Shown: positions 1 through 11,009 of the stretch, in pieces
Layout of the letters: every line of letters begins with the position of its first letter
Position numbering within the stretch: position 1 is the first letter of the stretch
Assembly: GCA_964247055.1 (NCBI GenBank)
Contig: OZ176056.1
Location: 7,874,001-7,938,000, forward strand
Origin: Paragordius varius
Lineage: Eukaryota; Nematomorpha
Direction of reading: 5' to 3'
Length of the DNA: 64,000 nucleotides
Made by a program: the position numbers and the translations under genes
The notes under the pieces: model-generated
The model's input: the letters and a program-made list of their open reading frames with translations, nothing else
Database searches by the model: none
What the model was told of the DNA's origin: nothing

Positions 1-3000
1 TTGTGTTGATAGAATCTATGTGGAAAAACACTTAATTTAATCTAAACAAGAATAACAACCATTACCTTTAGGGTAGTTTTATATCCCAACCGATTTGTAA
101 TTTATATATCTTAAAAAGTATTTTACCTATTAAGCCGAATATGAAAATATGCTTTCTTGTGTCTTTTACGCGCATCATACAAGATTTTTTTCAAAAAAAC
201 GTATTGTAAAATATCCATATCTCAAATTTTTTCGCCATTTTTTTATTTTTTTAAATGGCTAATGAAACAAAGAAAGTATAATGTATAATATGTTTATGTT
301 AATGATTATCTTAAAAATTTTAACTACAGCAAAAACTTGATATATTTTGATTTTAATATCAGCAGTTCTCAATCGTATCGGAGTGTCCCATTTTTAGACT
401 CCCAAACTGTGATAAGCTTTTTTATATACATGATATAGATACTTTAGAAACTCTAGTTTATTTACAAAATTGAGCTCCAGGATATAACTACCCCAAATGT
501 AATCTAGGACAAAAAAAGGTAATTAAATTTTATACTGTCATAACTAAAGTGATATGCACTTGATAATATTGGTTAATTTAAATTTTTTGCCAGTTAAGCA
601 ATGTATTAAATATAAATTCTTGGCCAAAGGTTTTTATGTCGAAATACTTTATTGATAAAAGGTTCTTAAAGGCCTTATAATGCATTTTTATAAATTTGAT
701 CAATATGATAGAGTTAATGGCTGAAATTGTCCGGGATAATAAACTAACAAGTATATAAAATAGTTAGCTTAATAACTGTTGAATATTATATTTTGCACCT
801 TTATTTTATACCATATTATATAAAATGTTAGCTGGCAAAAAAATTAGGTAAATATTGATTCAATAAAACTATTTGATTTACATACTAGCTACAAATCAAG
901 ACTATAAATTGAAATAACTTTTCAACCTTGACAAGTTTGGCTCAGGGCCAACAATTTTAACAAAAAAAATTTTTTAAATTTTACTATCACGTACGCAAAC
1001 ACATTTGCGAGCTAAACGCACTTACTCACCCCATTTTTATTTGTATATAATATATAAAAAAATATGTGCTAATCATCTATATAAGAGACTGTTATAAAAA
1101 TGTTAGAAACAGAATTATAATTGTACAAAATAATTTGTTCAATAATCTAAATTCTACATTTTTAGCGTTTTCATTCCCGTAATTAACACTTGTATAATTT
1201 TATTCTAAGATATTATGATCGTCTTATTATTAAGTTCGGTTGAGTTTGACAACTATTCAATCAGATAATGTTTTTCTGAAGAAAAAAAACTTTTTATCAA
1301 TTTATAAAACTCTAATTTAAGTCATAATGATAGACATATTATAGACGCACTATATATTGATTTGTAGATTTATCAAGTTAAGTGCTTTTAACCGTACAGG
1401 ATAACATGAAATATATTTTAAAACATTAAAATATATTCAAAATATCCTAAAACCTAAATTTTGACTTTGCATACCGTAACGAATCCGAATTTATTATATA
1501 TAGCGGCATTCAATCATTCATAAATAATGTCTATTATAAGTTAAAGCTGGGGGCGCACAGTTTAAACTGGATGGGACGCTGGTTTTAAAAAAATCCCTCA
1601 TGTGCATTATGTTAGTAGTTTATTTTGGCCTACCAAAAATTGTGCATTTTTCAATATAGTGTGGAGAAGGTTATGCCAATTTTTTTGAGATAAGGTAACA
1701 GTTGTGGTTACTCTAACGAGGGTTTTATTCAAATATAGCTGCCCAAGGTGTTATTAACAATGTAGAATTGTATTTAAGGATATTTATATTTATCTAAACT
1801 TTTAGGGTAATTTTTTAAATATAAAGAACAATGATTTCCACATCATTTATATTACAAACCCTCGTGGTTACCCACTCAAGAAAAAGAAAGATATCAATAT
1901 AAATAACATTATTCGTAATAACATAACACACATGTTTTTTTAGTTTCATTTCTTAATATATATTTTTAATTTTTAATTTAATTTTTTCGTCAGAGATAAC
2001 TAGTAATCGAAAATTCACTTTAATAAATTCATTCAATTTTAGCTGAATAATCCCAATATTAATTTGATTATCATTATTATACGTATAAAAATATTATTGT
2101 TAGGAGGGTTTAGGGTGGTTTACTCATTATAAAGATTAGTATCAATACATATTGATACATAAATTCTATGAAAGGTTCCGATATTTTAGCAGGAATCACC
2201 CTAGTCTTATTTTCAATTTCAATGGTTTTTATATGTTTTTATCTTTTAAAAATACAATATATTTTTAGTTGTCCAACACAAATATCTTCGCGGCGCCTTT
2301 GATAATTTTTGATTTTATATTTATTTTGAACTGAATTTTGCATGATATTCTTTTAAATAATCGTAAAATTTTGAATGGCATCCAATATTTTATTTCTTCA
2401 ACATTTTTTCAACAAATTTTACTTATCGAAAAAAAGCGTGTTTAACATCCCTGATATATAAAATAAGAACATTTATCGGGAATATTATTAAAAATAACTT
2501 CTGTTATTAAACAATAAACTTGGAGTCTAATAGCTTTGAAAAAGGGTAAACAAAATCTTTTTTGCCTACTTATATCTTAAAATTAAAAAATATAAAATTC
2601 ATAATCCCTAAATTGCAACAATTCCATAAATTAGGGCAGTGGTTTATTTTGTCTCAGGGGCCGGGCCTGTCACCACATAATGGTAAAAACTTCATAACTG
2701 TATGACAAATTTGCAGAGTTTTATATACAAAATAAGTACATCAAAAATTTTAATAAATACTTTAGAGCCATAAAAAGGTACTTTTAGGGCCGCGGACTAA
2801 ACGAGAGTGTCCATAATTAATTACACATAAAATAAAAATATATTAATATTGTATATTAGTGGTATTCCAACTGGACCCACGGGCCGCATAAAGCCCTTAA
2901 ACTCATTTTTTCTGTCCACAAAAAATATTAATTTTTTATTGTATAATGTTACGTGAGCTGTATATATTTCGGGTCACGAGACAATATTATATATGATTTT

Positions 3001-3100
3001 AGTGCCAATACAATAAAAAACAAGGTTGCCATTTTCGTAATGTTTAACCTTTTAGATTGTTTGACAACCAAGTATTCGTAATATAAATTGTGGCTTGCAC
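1..3100 (+). repeat. Repeat unit A, copy A1
   Basis: This AT-rich non-coding unit occurs three times at length. A1 matches 34190-36097 in the same orientation and 50680-53280 in inverted orientation. The match is seen in shared blocks such as the opening TTGTGTTGATAGAATCTA, the cacgtacgcaaa block near 990, and the TGTTATTAACAATGTAGAAT block near 1750. A1 and the 50680 copy share the whole span; the 34190 copy stops near its position 1900. No open frame of note is present. In the other two copies unit A lies directly beyond the promoter side of the secreted-protein gene, so it is probably part of a segmental duplication rather than a mobile element. The left end is cut by the window. Confidence 0.8.
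2644..3000. repeat. hAT-like terminal motifs CAGTGGT...GGGCC inside unit A
   Basis: Two stretches start with CAGTGGTTTATTTTGTCTCA (2644) and TAGTGGTATTCCAACTGG (about 2856) and are rich in GGGCC blocks. The inverted partner at 50700-51060 carries the same pair, and a third, looser copy lies at 59440-59592. CAGTGGT at an element end is usual for hAT MITEs. Matching target duplications were not established, so the element borders are uncertain. Confidence 0.35.
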
Positions 3101-3202
3101 TCTGAATTTATAAAGGAAGCCGCGAATTTTTTTTGTGAGTACCTTTACTATATATTTATTTTCCTTCATACCTAAAATTGGTTGGTTGGTTGGTTGGTTT
3201 TC

Positions 3203-5161
3203 CTAAGTCGTAAACGACTTTTTGGATATAGTTTTAACTATTTCTTTCCATTTTTTCCTATCTTTAACCGCTATATTGAGCTCTTTCAGTGTCATTTTGG
3301 TCTCTTCTTTTATCATATCCAACCACCTCATCGGTGGTCGGCCTCGTTTCCTTTGCCCTTCTACCTTCCCAAACATTGTATCTTTCTCCAGAGAATTCGA
3401 TCGCATGACATGACCAAAATATGTTAACTTTCTTTTTAGAATTATCTCCATGATGTTTGTTTTAGGTTTTATTTTTGTAGTTAGACTTTCATTCTTAATT
3501 TTATCCTTCCAGGTGTATCCTAGCATCCTACGCCAGCAGCTCCTTTCAAAAGCCATGAGCCTTTCTTTGTCCCTTTTTTTGAGGGTCCAACTCTCACATC
3601 CATATGTGGTGACCGGGAGAACGAAACAGTAGAGTAATCTTTTTTTGGTTTCAACTCCTACGCTTTTGTTTTTCCAAATCTTTATTAATTTGGTCATCGC
3701 TTCTCTACCCAATCCTATTCTCTTTCTGATGTCAGGAGTTGAAGACCCATCCTCTGAAATTATTGCGCCCAAAAACGTTAACTGTTTAACTATTTCTATT
3801 TCTACTCCTTCTATTATAATTGTAGGCTTTTTTCCTGTACATAATATTTTGGTTTTGTTAGGATTAAGCCTAAGACCATACCTCAAACTTTCCTTTCGAA
3901 CCTCTTCAATCAATTCCTTCAAATCATTTGCACTTTCAGCTATAAGAGTGGTATCGTCTGCAAACCTTAAATTATTGATTGTTCTCCCTCCTATTCTTAC
4001 TCCTATATTTTTACCATCCAACTTCCTCATTATCATTTCTGTGCACATATTGAACAGATAAGGGGATAAGCAACACCCTTGTCTGACTCCTTTCAAGATT
4101 GGTATTTCGTCTGTGTCCCCCGCTGGTGTTCTAATAATCGCTCTTTGTTTTACATACAGAGAGCTAATCAATCTTATTAAGTGAGACGATACCCCTACTA
4201 ATTTTAATGTTTCCCACAAGGAGTCATAGTTAATTGAATCGAATGCTTGTCTGTAATCAATAAAACACATGTATAATTCTTTCTGGAACTCTTTTGATGT
4301 TTCCATTATCCTTCTCATGTTTGAGATATGGTCTCTTGTGCTTTTTCCCTTCATAAATCCAGCTTGATTTTCTGGTATTTCTGTCTGTATGATACTGTGC
4401 ATTCTGTTTTGTATTACTTTTAGTAAGACCTTACTAGCGTGGCTAATAAGAGATATGTTCCGATAATTCTCGCATTGGAGTACATCTCCTTTTTTATATA
4501 TTGGGAGATATACAGATGATGCCCAATCGTTTGGCCACTCACATGTTTCCCACACCTTTTGACATAGCTGGTGTAACTTTTCAACGGGAATAGCTTTTAT
4601 GAACTCTATTGGGATATTGTCTAATCCCGTCGCTTTGTTGTTAGGAATTTGTTTTAAGGCTAATTCAACCTCCTCTCTTAATATATCTGGATAACGTTCT
4701 TCTTCTTTTAATTGCAACACCTTTGTTTGAGGAGCCTGATAGAGTTTTTGGGTGTATTCCTTCCATCTTTCTCGTACTTCTGTTTGTTTGCACAATATGG
4801 TGCCATTCTCTTTTTTAATCTTTTGTGATGATATAAAAGGTTTATGAGTCATTTGCTTCAGTTTCTGGAACATTGGTTGCATTAATCCTTTTTTGTTATT
4901 TAATTCCACTTCCAGACATTGTTTATTAAGAAAATCTTTGTAATCCTTCCTTTGTCGTTGAAATTCTTTGTTATATAATTTTACCATTTTATTATCACCT
5001 CTTGATTTAGCTTTTCTCCTCTTTTCTGCTATCTCTATACTCTTTTCTGATATCCATTTGTTATCTTTCCTCTTTACTCTCTGCACTTTTTCTTTTGCCA
5101 CTTCATTAACAACATTTTTTATCGTTCCCCATAATTGTTCTGAGCTACATCCATTGTCCAA
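3203..5161 (-). CDS. LINE reverse transcriptase (652 aa, open)
   Basis: Reverse transcriptase part of the LINE at 3180-5373. The RT core covers about residues 170-450. It contains FIDYRQAFD (300-308), GVRQGCCLSP (358-367) and the catalytic FADD (400-403). The C-terminal region holds TYGCESWTLKKR (519-530), RRMLGYTWKD (544-553) and GRPPMRWLDM (607-616), the usual tail of this LINE group. The product copies element RNA at a nicked target site. The frame is uninterrupted to its stop. The methionine at 5161 is simply the first in frame: the protein originally continued from the endonuclease domain, which now lies in another frame just upstream (frameshift near 5165-5170). This copy is therefore not expected to make the whole protein. 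Confidence 0.9.
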   Translation of the reverse strand: MDNGCSSEQLWGTIKNVVNEVAKEKVQRVKRKDNKWISEKSIEIAEKRRKAKSRGDNKMVKLYNKEFQRQRKDYKDFLNKQCLEVELNNKKGLMQPMFQKLKQMTHKPFISSQKIKKENGTILCKQTEVRERWKEYTQKLYQAPQTKVLQLKEEERYPDILREEVELALKQIPNNKATGLDNIPIEFIKAIPVEKLHQLCQKVWETCEWPNDWASSVYLPIYKKGDVLQCENYRNISLISHASKVLLKVIQNRMHSIIQTEIPENQAGFMKGKSTRDHISNMRRIMETSKEFQKELYMCFIDYRQAFDSINYDSLWETLKLVGVSSHLIRLISSLYVKQRAIIRTPAGDTDEIPILKGVRQGCCLSPYLFNMCTEMIMRKLDGKNIGVRIGGRTINNLRFADDTTLIAESANDLKELIEEVRKESLRYGLRLNPNKTKILCTGKKPTIIIEGVEIEIVKQLTFLGAIISEDGSSTPDIRKRIGLGREAMTKLIKIWKNKSVGVETKKRLLYCFVLPVTTYGCESWTLKKRDKERLMAFERSCWRRMLGYTWKDKIKNESLTTKIKPKTNIMEIILKRKLTYFGHVMRSNSLEKDTMFGKVEGQRKRGRPPMRWLDMIKEETKMTLKELNIAVKDRKKWKEIVKTISKKSFTT

Positions 5162-5166
5162 TCTTT

Positions 5167-5373
5167 CTAATCTATCTTTGGTTTCTGTTCTAAAACTATT
5201 TGGAATGTTCCGAGTGTCATATCTGTATATCTGTTTAACCTTATTTTTATTATTTTAAGTTTAATTTTGGTTATTAAAAGCTCATGATCGCTAGAGCAAT
5301 CGCTGCTTTTGCTTGTTTTGGTATCAATTATAGAGCTTTTCCATTTTTGAGGACACATTATGTAATCAATTTG
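5167..5373 (-). pseudogene. LINE apurinic-type endonuclease, C-terminal fragment
   Basis: Last part of the endonuclease domain of the same LINE, shown by QIDYIM followed by the SDHELL motif about 30 residues later. SDH holds the catalytic aspartate and histidine of APE-like LINE nucleases. A reading-frame change separates it from the RT frame. The domain's N-terminal two thirds were lost at insertion; an open frame continues to 5391 only because it reads into the flanking target duplication. Confidence 0.8.
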
Positions 5374-5606
5374 ATACCTAAAATTAAGCACATATTATAT
5401 TAGCCACGAAACCATTTCAAATCTGGACACTTTCAAAGGGGATACTAAAATAATACATAAATAAATATATCAGCAGGAATCGTATTTATTCAAATCATTT
5501 AGCATTCATTAAAAATTATAATTATGGTACAAAAAATATTTTAATTATCCTCAGAGCAAGCTAATACTTTCAAATCGTACTGGAATATTTAATATTTTAG
5601 CAATTA

Positions 5607-7936
5607 CTAGCTGGCCCTGTCACGCTTCGTTGTGACGCAGTCTCACCGATAATCATTCTTAATTTGCAATAAAGGAGATAAGAAATTAATAAAAAAACAT
5701 ATTAAATAAAAAGAATGTCTTAAATTATTTTTTTACGGATTTCATATTCTAAAATATTGTTTACTCGAAATTGACCATATTTAAACTGTCCATTATTATT
5801 AATGATCAACTATCATACGAAATCATAGTAAAAAGTTTTATTTTTGAATTGTGTTCACACATCTGTGATCAAGGGATAAACAAAGTTTATCATTTGTGGT
5901 TTTTTTTTTAAAAAAAGAATGATATTATTTAAATTCCCCAGAAATGAGTTTAACTGAACTCGTATGGCTTCTTATGTTTTTTGAAAATTAGCTCCAAAAC
6001 CACACCATTTTTGTACGGCGTCTCAGTTTTAAACCGGTAGACCCCTACCCATAAACTTAGATAGAAAAAGCGTTGAGTTAATTCTTTGCCTTTATAGGGG
6101 AAATATTTAGAATCATTTTTGATACCTGCGTCTCATCGGTTTTTAAAAATACCTCAACACTAAATAATCGTTATATGATGGCGTATTTTAAGGGCTTAAA
6201 GACCCCAAATTAATGGCTAATAACAAAAAGCCTGACATTTTCCCCTAGTTACGGGTAATATTTCAAACTTTTAATGAGCTCATATGGCTTCATAAATTTT
6301 CTGTAAATTACCTCCAAAACAACGCAGTTTCTATATAGTGGCGCAGTTTTTGGCGGGTAGTCCCTAACCCAGGGGAAGGTATAAAAAAAGCGTTGGCCAA
6401 ATTTTTACCTTTATATGGGGATTATTTGAAATTATCATGGATTCCATATGTTTCTTTAAGGTTTTCCGAAATTTGGCACCAAAGGCATGCTGTATCGATA
6501 CGGTGAAGCAACATTACGCGGGTGGCCCTTTCGGGCGAAACAAAAAAACTCTCGATTAAAACTTTCGTTAATTCGGGAAATACCAGAAATCATGATTGAT
6601 TCCATATGCACTCGTGTGGTTTTCGAAAAATTGCCTGAAAAATAAAAAATTCATGGTGGGGCATTTTTCAGGGCCAAGTTCTAATTAAGGGGTAACTTAA
6701 TAAAACCGTTCTTACATTTTTGCCTTTTTACGGGTAATATTTTAAGCCCCTATTGAACTCATATGGCCTGATAAGTTTTATAAATTTGCCTCCAAAGTCA
6801 CGCTGTATCGATATGGAGGCGCAGTTGTTGGCGGGTAGCCCCCTACCAAAAGGCCAATATAAAAAACGTTCGATAAATTTTCTTGCCTCTATAGGGGAAT
6901 ACCTGAAATCATTTTTAACCTTTATGTTCTTATTGTTTTTGTGGCTTGACTAAATTATAGTTCCATGATAGCGCATTTTTTAGGGCCTAAATGGCCTAAT
7001 TGGCAGATCTATAAAAACCGTCGGCTTAAATTTTTGCCTTTTTGCGGGTAATATTTCAGGCACCTTGTAAGTTATGTGGCTTGATAAATATTCTGAAAAT
7101 TAACTCTTAAACAACGGAATTTCGATATGGTGGCGCAGTTTCAGGCGAATAGCTCACTAACCAGGGGCTGATACAAAAAAGGGGCTTGATAAAATTTACC
7201 TTTTTACGGAGAATAACTGGAATTATGATTGATTCCATATGCTCTCATTAGTTTTTAGAAAAATTGCCTAAAAACTAAAAAATCATTCTATGGTTGTGCA
7301 TTTTTGAGGGCGTGAAGGGCCTAATCAACGACTATTTTAAAAATGCCGTGCGACCTAATGTTTTGCCCTATTACGGGTAATATTTTAAGCATTTATTGAA
7401 GTCGTATGACCTGATAGGTTTCTGAAATTTAGCTCCAAAACAACGTATTTTCTATATAGTGGCGCAGTTTTTGGCGGTTGGCTCCTAACCCAGGGGCAGG
7501 TATAAAAAAGCATTGGGCAAAATTTTTTGCCTTTTATAGGGAAATATCTAGAATGTTCATTAAATTTTTACAGTCCCATACCCTGAGCGAAAAATAAAAA
7601 ATGGCATTTTACGGGGGGGAGCCGGTAAAAAGAGGGCCTAAATTAAAAAAGCGAGCCGACTATGGAAATAAACAAAAATCATGTTTGAAATTGAATGATC
7701 CAACACATTTTCCGAAAAAATTGTAAAGACACGATTTTTGTGGACTTCTTTTTTTAGAAAAGCCGTTTTTTACACGGGGGAGGCCTGAACTGGAGGCCTA
7801 ATTCAAAAAAGGGCGAAGCTATTGTCGGGGCATTTATATTATATTTTTTCGACATTTGGATTTGAATGAGTTTACCGGTTTTCCGGCAAATGCTCACAAA
7901 GCCAGCATTTTCCTACTTTAAAAATATATAGGTAGA
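5607..7936 (-). mobile_element. Non-autonomous Helitron, copy H1
   Basis: On the minus strand the element starts with TCTACCTATATATTTTTAAA, preceded by A. It ends with a short hairpin (GTCAC, 8-base loop, GTGAC), a 10-base spacer ending in CTAG, and a flanking T. A 5'-TC start, a hairpin then CTRR end, insertion between A and T and no target duplication are the diagnostic Helitron features. Two further copies share the ends: 43347-50580 (both ends) and 57473-57935 (5' end only). No Rep/helicase frame is present, so it depended on a helper. The interior is a degenerate tandem array (see 5990-7560). Confidence 0.8.
5990..7560. repeat. Tandem array inside Helitron H1
   Basis: Several degenerate modules of about 320 bp follow each other. 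Each contains the landmarks CGGGTAATATTT, CATATGGC(T/C)T, GGCGCAGTTTTTGGCGGGTAG and a run of AAAAAGCGTT. The landmark CGGGTAATATTT recurs near 6248, 6728, 7038 and 7373. The inverted partner of the array lies at 43700-45150 in H2. No coding capacity. Confidence 0.75.
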
Positions 7937-8876
7937 TATAGATAGATTAAAATCACCACCTACGAAAAAAAGACCGAATTTCTTGGTGAAATAATTTATT
8001 TTATATTTTATAAATATTTTCTCCATTGAGAGGACAGTTAATACAATTACACTCATTAATATTTTAGTTATACATTTGAGTATTTAATTTTTCCACTAAG
8101 TTATGCATTGATTAATAAAATAATAAAGACTATTTTTTAATTAAAATTCCAATTATTAATTTTCGAGTGACATAGTTCACTCTTTGTCAAATAAACATTA
8201 TATGGTAAATTTATGTTGCTTATATAGATGCGGGAAAGGTAATTAATGAAAAAAAACAGTAAAAATATGATTATACTGTAAAAAATAATTACCCTTACAA
8301 TAACTTTGTTAAATTGTGTATGTGTATAATGTGTAATAGTTTACAGTAAATGTTAATTTTTAATATCAAGAATTTTTTTTTAATCCATGTGGCATTTTTT
8401 TATTCTTTTAAAAGTTGTTTTACAAGCATATAAAAAATAACACTTACATATATATTTAAATGTACTTACATGTCCCTTTTCGGTACACATATATGAGAGA
8501 TATATTAACATTGCAATATGTTCCCCTTTTCGCTACACATCTCATTAAGAAATGGTAACATTGCATATGTGTTGTGCCTACTTCATTAAATAATTTTTTA
8601 GGTTTTATATATAATTTTTTTTTATAAAAAATTAAGTTTATAATAATTAATTAAAAAATATTTCAGAAAAGATTATAAAAAAATATATTTGAAATTAACA
8701 TATAAATCGCTTATGTGCGTAATATAACTTGTATTATACAAATTTAAATATTGATTTAATTTTGCTGACTTTTTTTGAAAACACTATATCACCTAAAATT
8801 AGTTAAACTGAGAAATGTCACGAAAAATGGTAAAATAATACCATTTATAATTAATTATTTTACAAGTGGTAATCTG

Positions 8877-9107
8877 TTAGCAAATATTTTTGACAATTTT
8901 TTTGGTGTGCTCATAATACTTAAGAAAATGAAGGTGCTGAATATTTTCAAGAATTTTTAAGTTTTCAATTAATTCTTCCACATTGAAATGGCATCTTTCC
9001 TGACTTTTTTTGGTCTCTGGAGTCTGGGTTATTAATGTGCCATAGTTTGAATCTGATGTTGATGGCAAACTTTCATCTATACTATCTTCTTCACAAAAAC
9101 TATACAT
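8877..9107 (-). other. Coding-like frame in the centre of FB1
   Basis: A 76-residue open frame starts with MYSFCEEDSIDESL and ends near KKIVKNIC. Its first half is acidic and Ser/Thr-rich; its second half is predicted helical (HFNVEELIENLKILENI). It lies in the non-inverted centre of the fold-back element, so it could be an exon carried by the element or a relic of its own gene. I do not recognise a domain. Composition is less AT-biased than its surroundings, which is the main reason for listing it. Confidence 0.3.
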
Positions 9108-9514
9108 TTATTCTAAATTTCTTTTTGACAAAATAATAAAACTTAATATTTTTTATAAAAAAAATATATAAACTTATAAATTAAAAATCAAAGTATGCAC
9201 AACACATAACATACTGATTAATACCTAATTTTATAAAAAATGTTATATCAAACCTAAATATTTATCAAAGTAGGCACAACACATATGCAATGTTACCATT
9301 TCTATAATGAGATATGTAGCGAAAAGGGGAACATATTGCAATGTTAATATATCTCTCATAAATGTGTACCGAAAAGGGACATGTAAGTACATTTAAATAT
9401 ATATGTAAGTGTTATTTTTTATATGCTTGTAAAACAACTTTTAAAAGGATAAAAAAATGCCACATGGATTAAAAAAAAAATTCTTGATATTAAAAATTAA
9501 CATTTACTGTATAT

Positions 9515-9945
9515 GTATAACAATTATGATAATGCGTAGTGCCAGATTGACGACAGCCATCGCGTCTGTTTAGACTAGCTTTGCGTTTCTTAATTTTGAT
9601 AGCTTCACGTATGTGTTGCTTGATTGGGTTATCGATGTTTGTGATTACTCTGTTTCTATTACTTGGTGATTTTCTGTGCATATATGTTTTGATAGACCAG
9701 AAAGTGGTTTAATATTGCGAATGTATGAGTTGTGTTCATTGAGTCTTGTGCTAATTCTTCTTCCAGTTTCTCCAATATATATTTGGTCACAGGATGGCTT
9801 GATATGTTCCTGGTAATCGGTCACATAAGATTGGATTTTTGTATTTCATGTCATGTTTAATTTAGACATTGGTTTAAAAGCTGTACAAATATTGAATTTG
9901 TTCAATACTGTTTTTTTCAATTACGTTTTCCCAAACCTTAAGAAA
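9515..9945 (-). pseudogene. Penelope-like element, GIY-YIG endonuclease fragment
   Basis: On the minus strand the conceptual peptide contains CDQIYIGETGRRISTRLNEH followed by LSKHI and NH, and later IREAIKIKKRKASLNRRDG. These match the GIY-YIG nuclease module at the C-terminus of Penelope-like retroelements (YIG core, catalytic Arg, later His and Glu). Stops and frame changes interrupt it and no Penelope RT is nearby, so it is a decayed 3' fragment. It lies only in the right arm of FB1, where the left arm holds about 135 bp of unrelated sequence. Confidence 0.75.
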
Positions 9946-10070
9946 CAGAAATTTACCATTTTATACAATCTTTATTTGACAAAGAGTGAACTATATCACT
10001 GAAAATTAATAATTTTAATTTTATTAAATAAATTGCATTTAGTCTTTACTATTTTATTATTAGTAATAAT

Positions 10071-10566
10071 TAGGTTTGACTGCTTTTTTAAAAAAGTCCG
10101 GTCAGACCCGCTCAGACCACCATGCGATATTGGATTATGAAATTACTTCTGAATTTTCAAATACTCGCTTTTAATACTGAATATTTCAAATAAAATTTTT
10201 CATGTTTCTTTTACACTTTCTTTGATCATTGAAATATCCGATTATAAAATTTTCATTTTACTAGTTCACACATATGGAAAAATTGAATATTTTATAAAAA
10301 GATAAATTGTTTTCTTTTTCGAAATAATTGGATATGCTTAAATGCTAATGTTCATGTTTAACATTTTAAATTTTTAAATAAGCAAATTTAAATATTTATA
10401 TATTTTTTTTTATAATATATTAAAAAATAACTTATTATTTTTCTTCCAAAAAAATATCAGCAATTTTTCAAAAATCAGCTGAAATGACCATGGTCAAAAT
10501 ATAAATAGTCACTGACCTGGTCATGATCCGGTCACTTGACCGGGTCATGACTTGGTCACAACCCTA
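10071..10566. mobile_element. hAT MITE with perfect 8-bp target duplication
   Basis: Element of 496 bp flanked by GTAATAAT on both sides (10063-10070 and 10567-10574). Ends are TAGGTTTGAC on the left and, read inward, TAGGGTTGTGACC on the right. The 8-bp duplication and TAGGGTTG ends are typical of hAT elements. The interior is AT-rich, contains repeated GGTCATGAC-like blocks near the right end and has no frame. A second copy, inverted, is at 45165-45667, and the likely coding relative begins at 62584 with the same TAGGGTTGTG end. Confidence 0.85.
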
Positions 10567-10574
10567 GTAATAAT

Positions 10575-10935
10575 GCATTTTTGTTTTATAGACTATATGT
10601 AATGATTGTTATATAAATTGTAATAAGTTGCATAAAAAATAAAGTTAGGTTAGGTATATCTAATTGGAATCGGCAAATGTAAACAACACCTTCCGTAATC
10701 TTTAGATTTTTAAAACCAACCCGTTATCGAATCACTAGGACACCGTTTCTTAAAAACAATACCGGTTGCATGTTCGAGTTCTGAAGCAGGCTTGTTCTGA
10801 TTGGAGTTTTTCAACCCGAATCAAAGGCCTGGAAAATAGCAACGAACATACACAAATGACTGTTATGACATTAAAGACATGTTGAATAAACCCGAAAAAC
10901 CCCTAGTTTACAATATTTTTATGTATGGCAGGCAT
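10575..10935. other. Unassigned AT-rich stretch
   Basis: The first part probably continues the right arm of FB1. A slightly GC-richer patch at 10680-10870 contains GTTCGAGTTC, which resembles a Pol III B box, but no A box or tRNA fold could be drawn. No gene seen. Confidence 0.4.
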
Positions 10936-11009
10936 CAAATGGTTGCAATTAAACAAATTCCCTTTATTTTATTAATTATGTTTAATTAATTATGATCACA
11001 ATAAATTCA

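Larger units (their letters stand above)
3180..5373 (-). mobile_element. LINE (non-LTR retrotransposon), 5'-truncated, recent insertion
   Basis: A 2.2-kb LINE inserted on the minus strand. It is flanked by the 12-bp target duplication ATACCTAAAATT at 3168-3179 and 5374-5385. Its 3' end is a short (CCAA)n tail (read as TTGG repeats at 3180-3200), not poly(A). The 5' end is cut inside the endonuclease domain, as expected for incomplete target-primed reverse transcription. The long open RT frame and perfect target duplication point to a young insertion. Relics of the same family, with the same GTCGTTAACGACTTAGGA end and CCAACC tail, lie at 38180-38552. The encoded protein is of the type annotated in many invertebrates as craniofacial development protein 2-like; I do not assign the clade. 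Confidence 0.93.
8080..10600. mobile_element. Fold-back element FB1 with long inverted arms
   Basis: A left arm (about 8080-8600) is the reverse complement of a right arm (about 9260-10060, continuing past 10575). Arms share blocks such as ATGTTCCCCTTTTCGCTACACAT-like sequence (near 8518 and 9320) and GACAAAGAGTGAACTAT (near 9975) with its complement near 8175. The centre (8600-9260) holds a short coding-like frame. The right arm alone is interrupted by a Penelope fragment (9515-9945) and a hAT MITE (10071-10566). Outer ends are not sharply defined, and I could not find a target duplication. Confidence 0.65.

Noticed and set aside
3182-4061. Open frames on the plus strand across the LINE
   Set aside because: They are antisense to the 652-residue reverse transcriptase and have no protein signature; shadows of the real frame.
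10640-10665. Insect telomere repeat (TTAGG)n
   Set aside because: Only two units, GTTAGGTTAGG, surrounded by unrelated sequence.
10740-10830. tRNA-derived SINE or tRNA gene
   Set aside because: A B-box-like GTTCGAGTTC is present, but no A box at the right spacing, no cloverleaf and no repeat partner in the window.
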